This document shows positions 45,401 to 52,459 of a stretch of DNA of 64,000 bases, piece after piece. The stretch comes from Tubiluchus corallicola. Lineage: Eukaryota; Priapulida; Priapulimorpha; Priapulimorphida; Tubiluchidae. How positions within the stretch are numbered: position 1 is the first letter of the stretch; every line of letters starts with the position of its first letter. The DNA lies in the NCBI GenBank assembly GCA_030141605.1, contig JAQGDQ010000084.1:162001-226000 (forward strand). The letters are read 5' to 3'. Under the pieces are notes generated by a model. That model saw only the letters and a program-made list of their open reading frames with translations, did no database searches and was not told the origin of the DNA. Both the position numbers and the translations under genes were made by a program.

Positions 45401-45887
45401 GTTCTACGTCCTCCGTAGAATCAGCAACGACACTTACTTGTCGTTTTCGAATTTTACGTGTTTCAGAATGATCGTCGTCATGACGATGTACATGATCTGA
45501 AAAATGATCTGAGTCACTTTTCTCTTTGCTCTTTGCTCTCTGAGGCAGCCCAAGATTACGAAGAAGTTCAGCAAGAGCCTCAAAGGTCAAAATGCCGCTG
45601 CGACTGCCGTATTTCAAAAAAATTTCATTGATAAAATAATTGTCCCAGTGACAGTCGCGGCAGTCTAGTGGTACGGAACTGTTGCCGTTTTCGGAGCGAC
45701 CAGACGAGGTGTGGTCAGTTGCAGATGCACCCAAACTTTGGCGTGCAGTCGGAACTGTGAGATCTGTGATGGCATCCTGTGATGTAGGAACAACCTCGGA
45801 TGAAGCCGCAGGTAACGCTTCCCCGGCTACGCAGCAGCAGCAGCAGTGAAACAGTAGTAACGAGTTTACTACTACACGTCTGATCAC
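27272..45887 (-). CDS. SLC39A10-like: LIV-1-type ZIP zinc transporter (ZIP6/ZIP10-like), 10 coding exons
   Basis: ZIP (SLC39) proteins move zinc into the cytosol across the plasma or organelle membrane. Ten exons join in phase to 670 residues plus stop: 45887-45351, 43194-43002, 41897-41728, 38274-38086, 35464-35344, 33510-33360, 32043-31808, 31173-31093, 29134-28947, 27418-27272. Order of parts: end of a signal peptide (residues 1-26); ectodomain with [20 protein letters not shown], a His/Asp-rich stretch and dibasic RKIRKRQ; a Cys-rich part with [10 protein letters not shown] (the CPALL-type motif); transmembrane segments 1-2 ([10 protein letters not shown] to [11 protein letters not shown]); segment 3 ([18 protein letters not shown]); a His-rich loop; segment 4 with [14 protein letters not shown]; segment 5 with the LIV-1 signature [11 protein letters not shown]; segment 6 and an end in IAIYEND. 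Metal-site residues are intact. The start-codon exon was not found; the first exon listed begins in phase 0 after a good acceptor. The HELPHE form with a preceding Cys favours ZIP6/ZIP10 over ZIP8/14. Confidence 0.92.
27526..28043. mobile_element. hAT-like element H1, copy (ZIP intron)
   Basis: Starts CAGGAATGAGTATGAC and ends, inverted, CAGGGATGAAAATTTTCC. Flanks CAGTACAA and CAGTACAT form a near-perfect 8-bp target duplication, as expected for hAT elements. 518 bp, no transposase. Other H1 copies: 30573, 43369, 51967, 53227 and 59128. Confidence 0.8.
28330..28678 (+). repeat. Dispersed repeat R2, copy 2
   Basis: Inverted relative of 20915-21255, ending in a TAATAATAATAAATAAA-type tail; immediately upstream 28130-28330 reads as broken retroelement-like protein. 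Probably the 3' end of a non-LTR element. Lies between the last two ZIP exons. Confidence 0.6.
28947..29134 (-). CDS. SLC39A10-like: ZIP exon I: transmembrane segments 6-7
   Basis: Acceptor TTTTTTGGTTAG, 62 codons, donor ATG|GTAAGA. Encodes [38 protein letters not shown] and [18 protein letters not shown], closely following ZIP6/ZIP10. Confidence 0.96.
29191..29536. mobile_element. hAT-like MITE H2, copy (ZIP intron)
   Basis: Same family as 42022-42377, 34290-35090 and 56427-56785: rich in TTCGAAT/ATTCGAA, with TTGTGCACAGAAATTGCAGG and TTAATGATAAAAAACGTATG. Ends are eroded. Confidence 0.65.
29760..30162 (+). mobile_element. Non-LTR retroelement 3' UTR, copy 1
   Basis: Near-identical to 36770-37152. 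It contains a hairpin at 30055-30095 and ends TTGGAGAAAATAAATG. Only the non-coding 3' end is present, i.e. a 5'-truncated insertion in a ZIP intron. Confidence 0.8.
30055..30095 (+). other. 3'-UTR hairpin (AGGGCAGG stem)
   Basis: The 8-bp stem AGGGCAGG/CCTGCCCT encloses AGACTAGATGACCCTATTGT plus CCTTC. Confidence 0.75.
30163..30495 (+). CDS. Unidentified open region, possible exon
   Basis: After GTGCTTTCAG (a plausible acceptor) the plus strand stays open for about 108 codons to TGA at 30493-30495. It has four Cys (GPCDSHS, SPCNAK, RFCAIV, KCIKWA) and [16 protein letters not shown], which vaguely recalls Cys-rich extracellular modules such as WSC-like domains. I do not recognise it with confidence. 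Codon composition is less AT-rich than the flanks. It lies antisense inside a ZIP intron, immediately after a retroelement 3' end; it could be a gene fragment carried by 3' transduction. Confidence 0.35.
   Translation: MLSAENKVYMHKHVKIMNSDNGPCDSHSINVYDRFETAASPCNAKINKNRFCAIVQDAYSKCIKWAADAGYTVFAISVHASYILLPWIVQSWIHIRANLYQTMVNNDTEI
30573..31055. mobile_element. hAT-like element H1, copy (ZIP intron)
   Basis: Starts CAGGGATGAGAACGCAT; the right end inverted reads CAGCGATGAGAATTTTCTGC. Flanks share AAGCAA. It ends 38 bp from ZIP exon H. Confidence 0.75.
31093..31173 (-). CDS. SLC39A10-like: ZIP exon H: transmembrane segment 5, HELPHE
   Basis: 81 bp with acceptor TTTTTTTCTAG and donor CTGG|GTGAGT. 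Encodes [20 protein letters not shown] then HELPHELG, the signature motif of the LIV-1 subfamily with both metal-binding His-Glu pairs. Confidence 0.96.
31808..32043 (-). CDS. SLC39A10-like: ZIP exon G: His-rich loop and transmembrane segment 4
   Basis: Acceptor TTTTCCTTTTACAG, donor TTG|GTAAGC. The loop [39 protein letters not shown] has about 14 His, typical of the zinc-sensing loop. Then [20 protein letters not shown] with the H-N-x-x-D-G metal-site motif (Cys where ZIP6/10 usually have Ser). Confidence 0.95.
32117..32680. repeat. 32-bp minisatellite, about 17 copies (ZIP intron)
   Basis: Units of GGACAAGTGATTTAGCATGC ATTTAAAGGAAA. Units with CATGCATTT and CATGTATTT alternate, giving an approximate 64-bp dimer period. 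It starts about 70 bp upstream of exon G's acceptor. Confidence 0.94.
32890..33295. mobile_element. hAT-related short element, copy B
   Basis: Inverted partner of 26790-27210 (GGCGGGCCATCACTTTGTTT, GAATCAATTATGCAGAGTTA), ending CCGCTTTTGCCCAGCAAAC. About 65 bp from ZIP exon F. The pair encloses exons G to J. Confidence 0.65.
33360..33510 (-). CDS. SLC39A10-like: ZIP exon F: middle of cytosolic loop
   Basis: Acceptor TTTTTTCTTACAG, 49 codons plus split codons at both ends, donor GAG|GTTGGT. Hydrophilic [20 protein letters not shown] followed by a Lys/Arg-rich end. Identified by phase and splice sites. Confidence 0.8.
33544..34000. mobile_element. Tigger-like MITE with CAGTGTTCCCTC ends (ZIP intron)
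   Basis: Starts CAGTGTTCCCTCACTTATCG and ends, inverted, CAGTGTTCCCTCGCTACTTC, 457 bp. The style (CCTC, TATCGCGG) resembles Tigger/pogo-type elements. A short internal open frame has no transposase motif. Starts 33 bp from the acceptor of exon F. Confidence 0.75.
34290..35090. mobile_element. hAT-like MITE H2, copy split by an LTR-like insertion
   Basis: Left part 34290-34560 and right part 34945-35090 together match 42022-42377. The LTR-like repeat at 34577-34932 interrupts it. Confidence 0.65.
34577..34932 (-). mobile_element. Solo-LTR-like repeat, copy 2
   Basis: TGTTGTGTTTTGTTTCCCTC to ATCTCCACAACA, 356 bp, opposite orientation to 20024-20389. The minus strand has CCTATATAAGGCG (a good TATA box) and TTAATAAACTAG. 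No exact 5-bp target duplication is visible. Confidence 0.7.
35344..35464 (-). CDS. SLC39A10-like: ZIP exon E: start of cytosolic variable loop
   Basis: Acceptor GCCATTACAG, 40 codons plus one base, donor AAC|GTAAGT. Acidic [10 protein letters not shown], then [18 protein letters not shown] with His/Cys clusters. Low conservation, but phase and splice sites fit both neighbours. Confidence 0.85.
35515..35745. mobile_element. TTAA-flanked element M2, truncated copy (ZIP intron)
   Basis: Begins TTAAAGGAAAACCGGACGAT TGTGTAAACA, 51 bp before the acceptor of exon E, and runs into repeat R1 at about 35750. Confidence 0.7.
35750..36115. repeat. Dispersed repeat R1, copy 2
   Basis: Near-identical to 10555-10950 over most of its length. 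Confidence 0.75.
36235..36704. mobile_element. piggyBac-type MITE M3, copy 1 (ZIP intron)
   Basis: TTAACCCTTTCATACC at the left; GACTGAAAGGGTTAA at the right. TTAA plus CCCTTTCA inverted ends fit a piggyBac-derived MITE. It contains GTATCCCGTGGGATAC palindromes. Second copy at 46668-47128. Confidence 0.88.
36770..37152 (+). mobile_element. Non-LTR retroelement 3' UTR, copy 2
   Basis: Same as 29760-30162, with hairpin at 37045-37084 and end TTGGAGAAAATAAATG followed by TGTCTA repeats (37158-37177) as a possible tail. Confidence 0.8.
37045..37084 (+). other. 3'-UTR hairpin (AGGGCAGGA stem)
   Basis: The 9-bp stem AGGGCAGGA/TCCTGCCCT encloses GACTAGATGACCCTATGGTC plus CT. Confidence 0.75.
37544..38005. 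repeat. 123-bp tandem repeat, nearly 4 copies
   Basis: Copies start at 37544, 37667, 37790 and 37914. The first three are exactly 123 bp apart, so the plus frame carries a 41-residue repeat ([20 protein letters not shown] and onward) until a frame change in copies 3-4. It ends about 80 bp from ZIP exon D. Confidence 0.9.
38086..38274 (-). CDS. SLC39A10-like: ZIP exon D: transmembrane segment 3
   Basis: Acceptor CTTTTTTCAG, 63 codons, donor GAG|GTGATG (weak). Encodes [18 protein letters not shown], then [20 protein letters not shown] and a basic [13 protein letters not shown] entering the cytosolic loop. Confidence 0.92.
38533..39262. repeat. 33-bp minisatellite, about 22 copies (ZIP intron)
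   Basis: Units of TCTCAAATAAAAGCCTCAAA CAAGGGCCCTTTG with frequent variants. Confidence 0.94.
39263..39865. other. Intronic stretch without identified content
   Basis: No exon or element recognised on either strand. Confidence 0.4.
39866..40080 (-). repeat. Dispersed repeat R4, partial copy
   Basis: Inverted relative of 48240-48900 and 62805-63370 (GAAGTTATGTTTAAGTTCAG, GATGGCTCTTCCTGACGAAG). Another inverted copy is at 40960-41300. Confidence 0.7.
40174..40850. mobile_element. 677-bp inverted-repeat transposon with GGGCGCTATTACAC ends
   Basis: Left end GGGCGCTATTACACTTTCGC; right end, inverted, GGGCGCTATTACACTTTCGC. Flanked by the direct repeat TCCACGG (40167-40173 and 40851-40857). The uninterrupted host sequence occurs at 58769-58785 (CCCACGGGTCATTTG). 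No transposase frame, so non-autonomous. Lies in a ZIP intron. Confidence 0.88.
40960..41300 (-). repeat. Dispersed repeat R4, partial inverted copy
   Basis: Shares GATGGTTCTTCCTGACGAAG and the TTGGTGCATTCTACTTTGAA region (inverted) with 48240-48900. Confidence 0.7.
41350..41693. mobile_element. TTAA element M1, truncated copy (ZIP intron)
   Basis: Matches the right half of 14662-15294 (TGCATGTAACAGTGAACAAC, TGTAAGATTGGGTCCATTTT) and ends in TTAA at 41690-41693, 35 bp from exon C. Confidence 0.75.
41728..41897 (-). CDS. SLC39A10-like: ZIP exon C: transmembrane segments 1-2
   Basis: Acceptor TTTCGTTTCAG, donor CAC|GTATGT. Encodes [40 protein letters not shown] and [17 protein letters not shown], a near-canonical ZIP TM1-TM2 pair. 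Open frames in other phases of this stretch are shadows. Confidence 0.95.
42022..42377. mobile_element. hAT-like MITE H2, best-preserved copy (ZIP intron)
   Basis: Starts TAGGGGTGAGC and ends GCTCACCCCTA, 356 bp, with TTCGAAT-rich subterminal parts. Confidence 0.78.
42640..42995. repeat. Dispersed repeat R3, inverted copy (ZIP intron)
   Basis: Inverted relative of 25900-26325 and 59880-60220; it ends within about 10 bp of the donor of exon B. Confidence 0.72.
43002..43194 (-). CDS. SLC39A10-like: ZIP exon B: Cys-rich prion-like ectodomain part
   Basis: Acceptor TCTCTTTTCAG, 64 codons plus one base, donor [45 protein letters not shown] and VAKC give three conserved cysteines. Confidence 0.93.
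43327..44506. mobile_element. TTAA element M1 interrupted by hAT-like H1
   Basis: Left piece from TTAAAGCAAAACAGGACAAA (43327) and right piece from about 43930 to TTAA at 44503-44506 together match 14662-15294. Between them lies H1 (43369-43929). Confidence 0.78.
43369..43929. mobile_element. hAT-like element H1, nested copy
   Basis: ATATGAGAATGACAAATTGC at the left; CGGAAAATTCTCATCCCTG at the right. The internal sequence is highly similar to 27526-28043 and 51967-52459. Confidence 0.78.
44930..45211. mobile_element. TTAA element M2, inverted truncated copy (ZIP intron)
   Basis: Right end ACACAATCGCCCGGTTTTCC TTTAA; shares CACTGAGCCTCGCGTTGCTT (inverted) with 22632-23157 and 35515-35745. 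Confidence 0.7.
45351..45887 (-). CDS. SLC39A10-like: ZIP exon A: signal peptide end and ectodomain
   Basis: The acceptor CTTGTTCTTTCAG is followed by GTG ATC AGA, phase 0, 179 codons, donor CCG|GTACAG. The hydrophobic [18 protein letters not shown] includes five Cys from a TGC run, then EALPA as a likely cleavage region. [20 protein letters not shown] is the conserved ZIP6/10 ectodomain start. [16 protein letters not shown] and EHFHGEEDE are potential metal-binding stretches. There is no in-frame Met before residue 179, so the start codon must be in an upstream exon. Confidence 0.9.
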
Positions 45888-46230
45888 CTGAAAGAACAAG
45901 TTTCATTATGGTCTCAGTGAAAAAAACAGGTGCAGCAAACTTTGATATTTATCAAGCTTCGACCACACTTCATTTGCAGCATACTTTTGTTAATAACTCT
46001 AGCATCTTTTTTGAAGGCTGCCAGGCATAGCAGGTCCGACTTTCACTTTTCTTTTTCTTATTATAGACTTCTTTTTTCACGGCGTATCTGTCATGACTTA
46101 TCAAGAACAAAGTAAGAGGGCTCTGGCATCGCACGACTTGCATATAAGTCAAGACAAAATTGAATTAGTTTATTTAAATTTCAAAGCTCTAAGTTCATCA
46201 TCGGTTAAAAATTCTTTATTCTTAGAAATA

Positions 46231-46364
46231 TGTTGTCACATTGTCTCACATTGTTTAACGTTGTCACATTGTCTCACATTGTTTAATGTTGTCACATTGT
46301 GTAACATTGTCACATTGGCTCACATTGTTTAACGTTGTCACATTGTCTAACATTGTCACATTGT
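46231..46364. repeat. CACATTGT short tandem repeat
   Basis: Imperfect 9-19 bp units of GTCACATTGTCTCACATTG and TTTAACGTTGT. Confidence 0.88.
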
Positions 46365-46667
46365 TAATGATGTAGATGAAAACCAAACTGCAACTAATCA
46401 CTCAATAGCACATCTTGCAACAATTTTATTATATCACATGTTAAACTTTTAAACTTTGTTATTATTAAAAGCATCTGCTATGTAAATGCCTAAATGGCTT
46501 CAGGCTGCTAAACTTTAGGCTTACTCACATGATGATTTAGCTTCCTGCTCAGGCAAAGATGGCACTGTAGCAATGGCAACATGTCTAAAAGCTCCAATTT
46601 CCGCCTGCTCAGCACGTCTAATACAAAAACGATGATATTCTGTATTCCATGTCATATTAAACTTCAG

Positions 46668-47128
46668 TTAACCCTTTCATACACGTTGTATCCCGTGGGA
46701 TACGAGAATATTTTCTGCCTTTAAAATTAATAAAATTTTAAAACTGACAGTCATTTGATCTGTTAATAGTTATTTTGATTTAAGCCAATAACAAGAGACT
46801 AAAAATGGTGATAAAATGGCCAACTAGAAAATCTACATGGCATAAAAAACTGTGCAAGGTACAGTACTTTAGAGACGACTTTGTACAGATCAGCATAGCG
46901 TGCATGCTAAATGTCTTAAATACTTTAAAAAATTATCAACAGTTGCAAAATGAAGCACATTTTATGCTTCCATTGAATTCCAATGTATCCCGTGGGATAC
47001 ATGCTATATTTAGCACGCGGGCACAGGTAGAAAAAAATAATTATTATGTGTAAACAAGATGGACATACTTAACAAAAGTAAAAAGCCTATTATTCTTATT
47101 AAAAATGATTTGGGACTAAAAGGGTTAA
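46668..47128. mobile_element. piggyBac-type MITE M3, copy 2
   Basis: TTAACCCTTTCATACACG at the left, GGACTAAAAGGGTTAA at the right. Over 90% similar by eye to 36235-36704. The open frame inside is not a transposase. Confidence 0.88.
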
Positions 47129-47565
47129 AGTACTGCTCAATCGGTTGCCACAGAATTTTAAAATAAATTTCCCCTACTTTTCCCTGACCAAGACAGGCAT
47201 AAATCGCATTACCAGTATACATATTCATACCGCTCTCTGTATTGACATTCATACATATACTGGTGTCGGCCAATGATTATTTTTGGAACAGAAATCAAAA
47301 CTGGAAACCTGCCATAGCAAAAATTTCATTTGAACACGAATCGCTGAAAAATATGTATGGAAAAATATCGGTTCACGGTGATTATTTTTGCAACTGTTTC
47401 CATTTTTCCTAACTTTTTCATGACTTTCTGGAATAGCCTGTATTTTCAGATTTTCCAGGATCTTCCCTGACCATGGGAACCCTACTAAAAGACTCGTGAT
47501 CTAGAACCTAAGATGGTAAAAGTTATTTAAATGTTCATAAGAGATATAATTAAACTCTTTTTGGT
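47129..47565. other. Unannotated stretch
   Basis: Nothing recognised. The missing first exon of the ZIP gene should lie somewhere right of 45.9 kb, but I could not place it. Confidence 0.4.
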
Positions 47566-47589
47566 TTGGATTCTGACTTTCACATAAAT

Positions 47590-47922
47590 AATTTTTTAAA
47601 TCATTTTTATGGATTGGGCATCCATAGGCTTGAATTCCGATGTGTGAAGTGCAAAAAACTGCGGCCATCACACCAGAGTGCCTGCTGTCATTACAGGTAT
47701 TGTTCCACTGAAGAAACAGCTCAAGCGAGTGGTGGTACCGAGCCGTCACAGGATGATGCTCACCGCTGTCCTGAATGTTCCTGTACATTTAATACACATG
47801 CAGGACACCAACAGCATAGAAGGTGGGCTCATCCTGTTGAAAATAACAACAGCCTCCCTGGACCCAGGGGAAGAGGGCCGACGGCGCCGGTACACTGTGG
47901 ACGGACGGCGAATACAGGCTGA
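47590..47922 (+). pseudogene. Zinc-finger fragment of a retroelement (R2-like N-terminus)
   Basis: The plus frame holds a possible first finger (FRCVKCKKLRPSHQ...HYRYC) and a clear C2H2 finger RCPECSCTFNTHAGHQQHRR followed by WAH, then a Pro/Gly-rich end. The C-P-x-C-x-x-x-F-x-x-x-x-G-x-x-x-H-x-x-x-x-H pattern is common at the N-terminus of R2/NeSL-type non-LTR elements. No RT follows, so this is a fragment. A host zinc-finger exon is the alternative. Confidence 0.5.
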
Positions 47923-48239
47923 TGGCCGAACACAAGCTCAAGTTTTTAAATCAATTTTTTAAATGACTTTACAATGCAATGTATTCGGAACAATTTCAAC
48001 CTTAGTTTTCACATGACACAATCATATGACTAAATTAGTCTGCAAGACTAAAACACAAGGCTTACATCATGGCACAGTGGACTCGTAATGCAAGAGGTCT
48101 CCGGGTAAAAAAACCAGATCCACTTCTAATTTTTCCACGTTTTCTTTATTTTGGGAAAGTTTTTTTTTCAAAATTCAACAAGTTCCAAGTATACATGCCA
48201 TTGCCAACCAATTATCTTGATATCAGAATAATAAATAGT

Positions 48240-48900
48240 CACTTTTGAGAGGCTGCTTCAATTAAATAACAAATACTTAAAACTATGGTATGATGTTTCA
48301 AAGTAGAATGCACCAAAAATTTGGTGAAACATCAAATTCTTTGTTTTTTATAAAAACAAATGCTAAATATATTGGACTTTTATATTCTAGCATCAAATTA
48401 TCAAAAAAATGTTTAAACAATGTTAAAAATCTAATTTTATAAACCCGTACCCAATTTTCTGGTTAGAAACTAATAATGCAATTGTAAAAAACTCCTATTT
48501 TCAAACTCTGATAATAGCTCCTGGAAGATGTCATTTTGCTTTGGGTTTTTTCTATTGTCAAGCCCAGATCTTCGTCAGGAAGAGCCATCTACTGGATTTA
48601 TACATAACTTCAATGTGTTCTTGCAAAGTCTGTAGCAACCAACATTTGTATAGCTGCTAAGTGTTTTGTAGAAACACAACAAAAACAATGACTGACTTTA
48701 ACAGTGATTTTCTCAAGGTTGTTTTTCAGAGTGCTGCCTGCACCTCAACTTCAATGTGGATTATCTCAGCTTAGAAATAACATAGAGTGATGAACTGGGT
48801 ATCAAAATGATCCTCATGAAATGGAGATTCAGGATGTGAATAACTAGAAAAGCTTAACTGCTGACTTATGGACGATTTTGCTACGCAAGCACGCATATTA
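48240..48900 (+). repeat. Dispersed repeat R4, long copy
   Basis: Same as 62805-63370: shared TATTCTAGCATCAAATTATC, GGAAGAGCCATCTACTGGAT, ACATAACTTCAATGTGTTCT and ATTATCTCAGCTTAGAAATA. Ends near GGACGATTTTGCTACGCAAG, which begins the 144-bp array unit at 63.3 kb. Confidence 0.82.
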
Positions 48901-50400
48901 TTCATTAAAGATACTAGTTAAACATCTAGGACACAGCAAAAACAAAGTTTACAAGAGACAATTTTAATTAAATCAAATTGTTACATCTCTCTATCTACTA
49001 TGCATGCAAAGAAACGGGTCCATGTTGCAGACACAGTTATGGAAGCTGAATTTCTGGCAAGGCCACAGCTCAGGATCACAGAGTTTGTAAATTTTGGGAT
49101 CAGCCAGAGTCTGTAAATTTATACTGCACTGTAAACATCTGACTGACTCATTTTTAAGCCAACGTGCAGACATAACTACAGGCAAAATTAGAACCGAAAG
49201 CGGCTCTGTCATGAGCTCAGAGGGTATCAGTAGGGAGGAAGAAATTTTTTTCAAAAAAATTTTTTTAAAGCTCTGTGAATATTTAAAGCTGAATCGTGGA
49301 ACATTTAAAACCAGTTGACATGAAAGTTTGTTTATGTTCCACTGGTTAGCAGTAATGTTTTAAATTTTTTCAACGCACGTTTTTCACACCTTTGTTTTCG
49401 GTTTATTCCTTCGTATTACTAAATTATCAAATAAATATACCGTCATTATACTAATTATATACTATCACACCTAGTCTCTTTTTTGTACGTAATTTCGGAT
49501 AATTATGGTATAAGAGGCAACACTTTGACTGTTAATATGCTGATTTGTGGGAAAATACAATACTTTTTAGCCTAAACTATGATAATCACCAATATGACAG
49601 CTGTGGCGTAGCCGTAGAAAAACATGGCTATGTCCTCGCCGACAATATCATAATAATTAACGTGTTTTACATTTTAACTTAAAAAAATACAATTTTGTGT
49701 GACTGTGTCAGGTAAGTACGTGAGCATGGACAAAAATTATCAAATTCCCAGGCGGGTGTGCGATAAAAAAAACAATAACCAGGCGACTCAACGGAAGTAT
49801 TTTCATTGTCGCCCGAAGTCGAAGTCGGGTGCATTTGCAGTTTAGGTGGTTCACTGTTTATCTCCTCACCAATAAGTGATTAAAGAAAAAATCTACGAGA
49901 GATGACAGCATTGTGCATAGGAGCTAGACTTTCAACTCAGGACTCAATTCCATTAGTTCAGGAGCAGACTGACTGCACAGGCTGACAGACTAATGGAATT
50001 GAAGAACTTCTGCTTCCTCTGTTACTTGCTGGCCTGTCCCACAGGCAGTACCCCCACACGAAAGCCTGCACTTCCTGCACTTCTGCTGCTTAACTGCTAG
50101 AACAGACAGAACTTTATCAGATTTCTGACTTCCATGGCTTTCAGCATTCAACTCCCTCATCACTACACTGCATACAGATAAAAGAGATGCAAAAAGACGC
50201 AATTCTGGCACTTCCACAGCTTCCGTCACTTGCAGGCACGACCTCCATGCCAACCAGCAGTTCCGTCACTTGCTGGTATCACCCCTGCCAGAAGGCACTT
50301 CTGTCACTTTACCAGCTGATTGACTCTGTAGACTGATAGAAGTGAAGGAATTCTGGCACTTCTGACACTTGCAGGCGCTACCCCTATGCCAGTAAGCACT
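48901..50400. other. Unannotated stretch, right end related to the 40-bp array
   Basis: No gene recognised. 49980-50400 contains scattered GGCACTTC/CCCTATGCCAG fragments, i.e. diverged edge copies of the array that follows. Confidence 0.45.
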
Positions 50401-51130
50401 TTCGACACTTGAAGGTACTACCCCTATGCCAGGAAGAACTTCCGACACTTGCAGGCACTACCCCTATGACAGGAAGCACTTCCGACACTAGCAGGCACTA
50501 CCCCTATGCCAGGAAGCACTTCCGACACTTGCAGGCACTTCCGACACTTGCAGGCACTACCCTATGCCAAGAATCCCTTCCGACACTTGCAGGCACTACC
50601 CCTATGCCGGGAAGCACTTCTGACACTTGCAGGTACTACCCCTATGCCAGGAAGCACTTCTGACACTTGCAGGCACTACCCCTATGCCAGGAAGCACTTC
50701 CAACACTTGAAGGTACTACCCCTATGCCAGGAAGAACTTCCGACACTTGCAGGCGCTACTCCTATGCCGGGAAGAACTTCCGACAGTTGTTGGCGCTACC
50801 CCTATGCTAGGAATCACTTCCGACACTTGCAGGCACTACCCCTATGCCAAGAATCCCTTCCGACACTTGCAGGCACTACCTCTATGCCGGGAAGCACTTC
50901 CGACACTTGCAGGTACTACCCCTATGCCAGGAAGCACTTCCGACACTTGCAGGCACTACCCCTATGCCAGGAAGCACTTCCGACACTTGCAGGCACTACC
51001 CCTATGCCAGGAAGCACTTCTGTCACTTCCATTACTTTAGCAGCTGATTGACTCTGCAGACTGATAGAAGTGACGGAATTCTGGCACTTCCGACACTTGC
51101 AGGCACCACCCCTATGCCAGGAAGCACTTC
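50401..51130. repeat. 40-bp minisatellite, about 16 copies
   Basis: Units of CGACACTTGCAGGCACTACC CCTATGCCAGGAAGCACTTC. All three plus frames are open because 40 is not a multiple of 3 and no unit has stops. A larger flanking segment (AGCTGATTGACTCTGTAGAC TGATAGAAGTGA) occurs on both sides (50309 and 51040). Confidence 0.94.
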
Positions 51131-51966
51131 TGTCAGATTTTGCAACACTTCTAGTGCTTTCAGCAGTCAACGCTCTCCGCACAACACTGACTGAATTTCA
51201 TTAACATCTGTTACTTTAGCACCTGCCACACTGTCAGCCATTTGTCTCAATTAATCCTAAATCAACCTAGTGTAGTTTTCACCCTGAAGCAGAAATTACT
51301 ATAAAGAAAGAGAACTTTGTTGGTTTCCACCTTGAAGCAGAAATTGCTATAAAGAAAGAGAACTTTGTTGGTTTTGAACCAGGCAACAAAAAACAAGAGA
51401 TTTTTTATATATTGTAAATTACTTATTAGATTTTGTCAGTCATCTAAGTGTAGTTTAGTACACTAGTAGTAAAACTACAGCATGAAAAAACTTTAAGTTG
51501 TATAACAACTCTTCAGAAAGTAAATAAAAAATTGCAGATTTCGTGAAATATTATTTTAAAAGACAATGTTTATGTCAGTATGTTTTTGTAAATGCACAAG
51601 TTTGGCATTTTGTTGTATGGTAATCAAATAATGACAGATGCAGAACAGAAACAGCTATTAATGCTTGTTTATTTTTTTGCACATAACACCGTATTACAGA
51701 TACATTTACAAAACATTATTGATAGGACTTGTTACTACAAATTATTGTACTAAAAATCTGACAAAAAGAATTCTTAATCAACCTAGTGTTAATTTTACAG
51801 TAATAGTAAAGTTCAGGATCAACAACTTCTACCTTTCAGAAGGTTTTTAAATATCTGCAAAAATTCTGAATTGTTATTTACAAAGGTATGTTTAAGACTG
51901 TATGTTTTTGTAAATGCCCAAGTCTAGTATTTTGCTGTATTTTTATCAAGTAACACCGAGTCATTG
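51131..51966. other. Unannotated stretch with a 51-bp duplication
   Basis: GAAGCAGAAATT(A/G)CTATAAA and onward is duplicated at 51288 and 51339. Nothing else recognised. Confidence 0.5.
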
Positions 51967-52459
51967 CAGGAATGAGAATGACAAATTGCAAAGACCTCTG
52001 AAACAGGCCGGAGGTTTTAGTGCCTCGTAGGCAGCAACAAATTGCAATTTTGTGGCCATAGAGAACCTCTAAGTGGACTTAAAATATCAATTACCTTGTT
52101 TAGGTAATATCAATTACCTAATTTAAAACACACAACTATCAAGGATACACGATACCCAATTGTCTCAAAAATGCCAAAGTACTGGCCGCTCCTATGGAAA
52201 AGTATAAGAAAACTGTCTGCAATTGACTCAAATAACTCTGCAAAATTGATTCTATATTTTTATACATAGAGACATACACGTGGTTACACTGATGTACGTG
52301 ATGTAAACAAAGTGACAACTAGCGGTCAGTTTGTAAAACAATGCACTGGGTCCGTAAAAATTTTCTCAATGAATTTACGCGATTTATAAAAATGGCACTA
52401 CTGTACTGGTCTTCCAAAAACTCGCAATTCCGCGTATCCACGGGAAATTCTCATCCCTG
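51967..52459. mobile_element. hAT-like element H1, copy
   Basis: CAGGAATGAGAATGACAAAT to CGGGAAATTCTCATCCCTG. Flanks share TCATTG. Confidence 0.8.

Noticed and set aside
45715-45906. Minus-strand frame starting at ATG 45906 as the start of the ZIP protein
   Set aside because: It is in a different phase from the conserved ectodomain frame and reads across the splice acceptor.
46805-47053. 82-codon plus-strand frame as a possible gene
   Set aside because: Entirely inside piggyBac-type MITE M3; the sister copy at 36235-36704 breaks the frame.
49580-49680. Minus-strand hydrophobic reading YYDIVGEDIAMFFYGYATAV, considered as the missing ZIP start exon
   Set aside because: It runs to a stop after IIIV; the only possible donor (GTGATT) is poor and the result would not be a normal signal peptide join. 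Not convincing.
50401-51130. CRISPR-like regular repetition
   Set aside because: Units are contiguous direct repeats with no unique spacers, and the DNA is eukaryotic. The same applies to the other arrays.
50409-51182. Repetitive open frames in three plus frames and one minus frame
   Set aside because: A 40-bp minisatellite without stops; 40 is not a multiple of 3, so every frame is read in turn.
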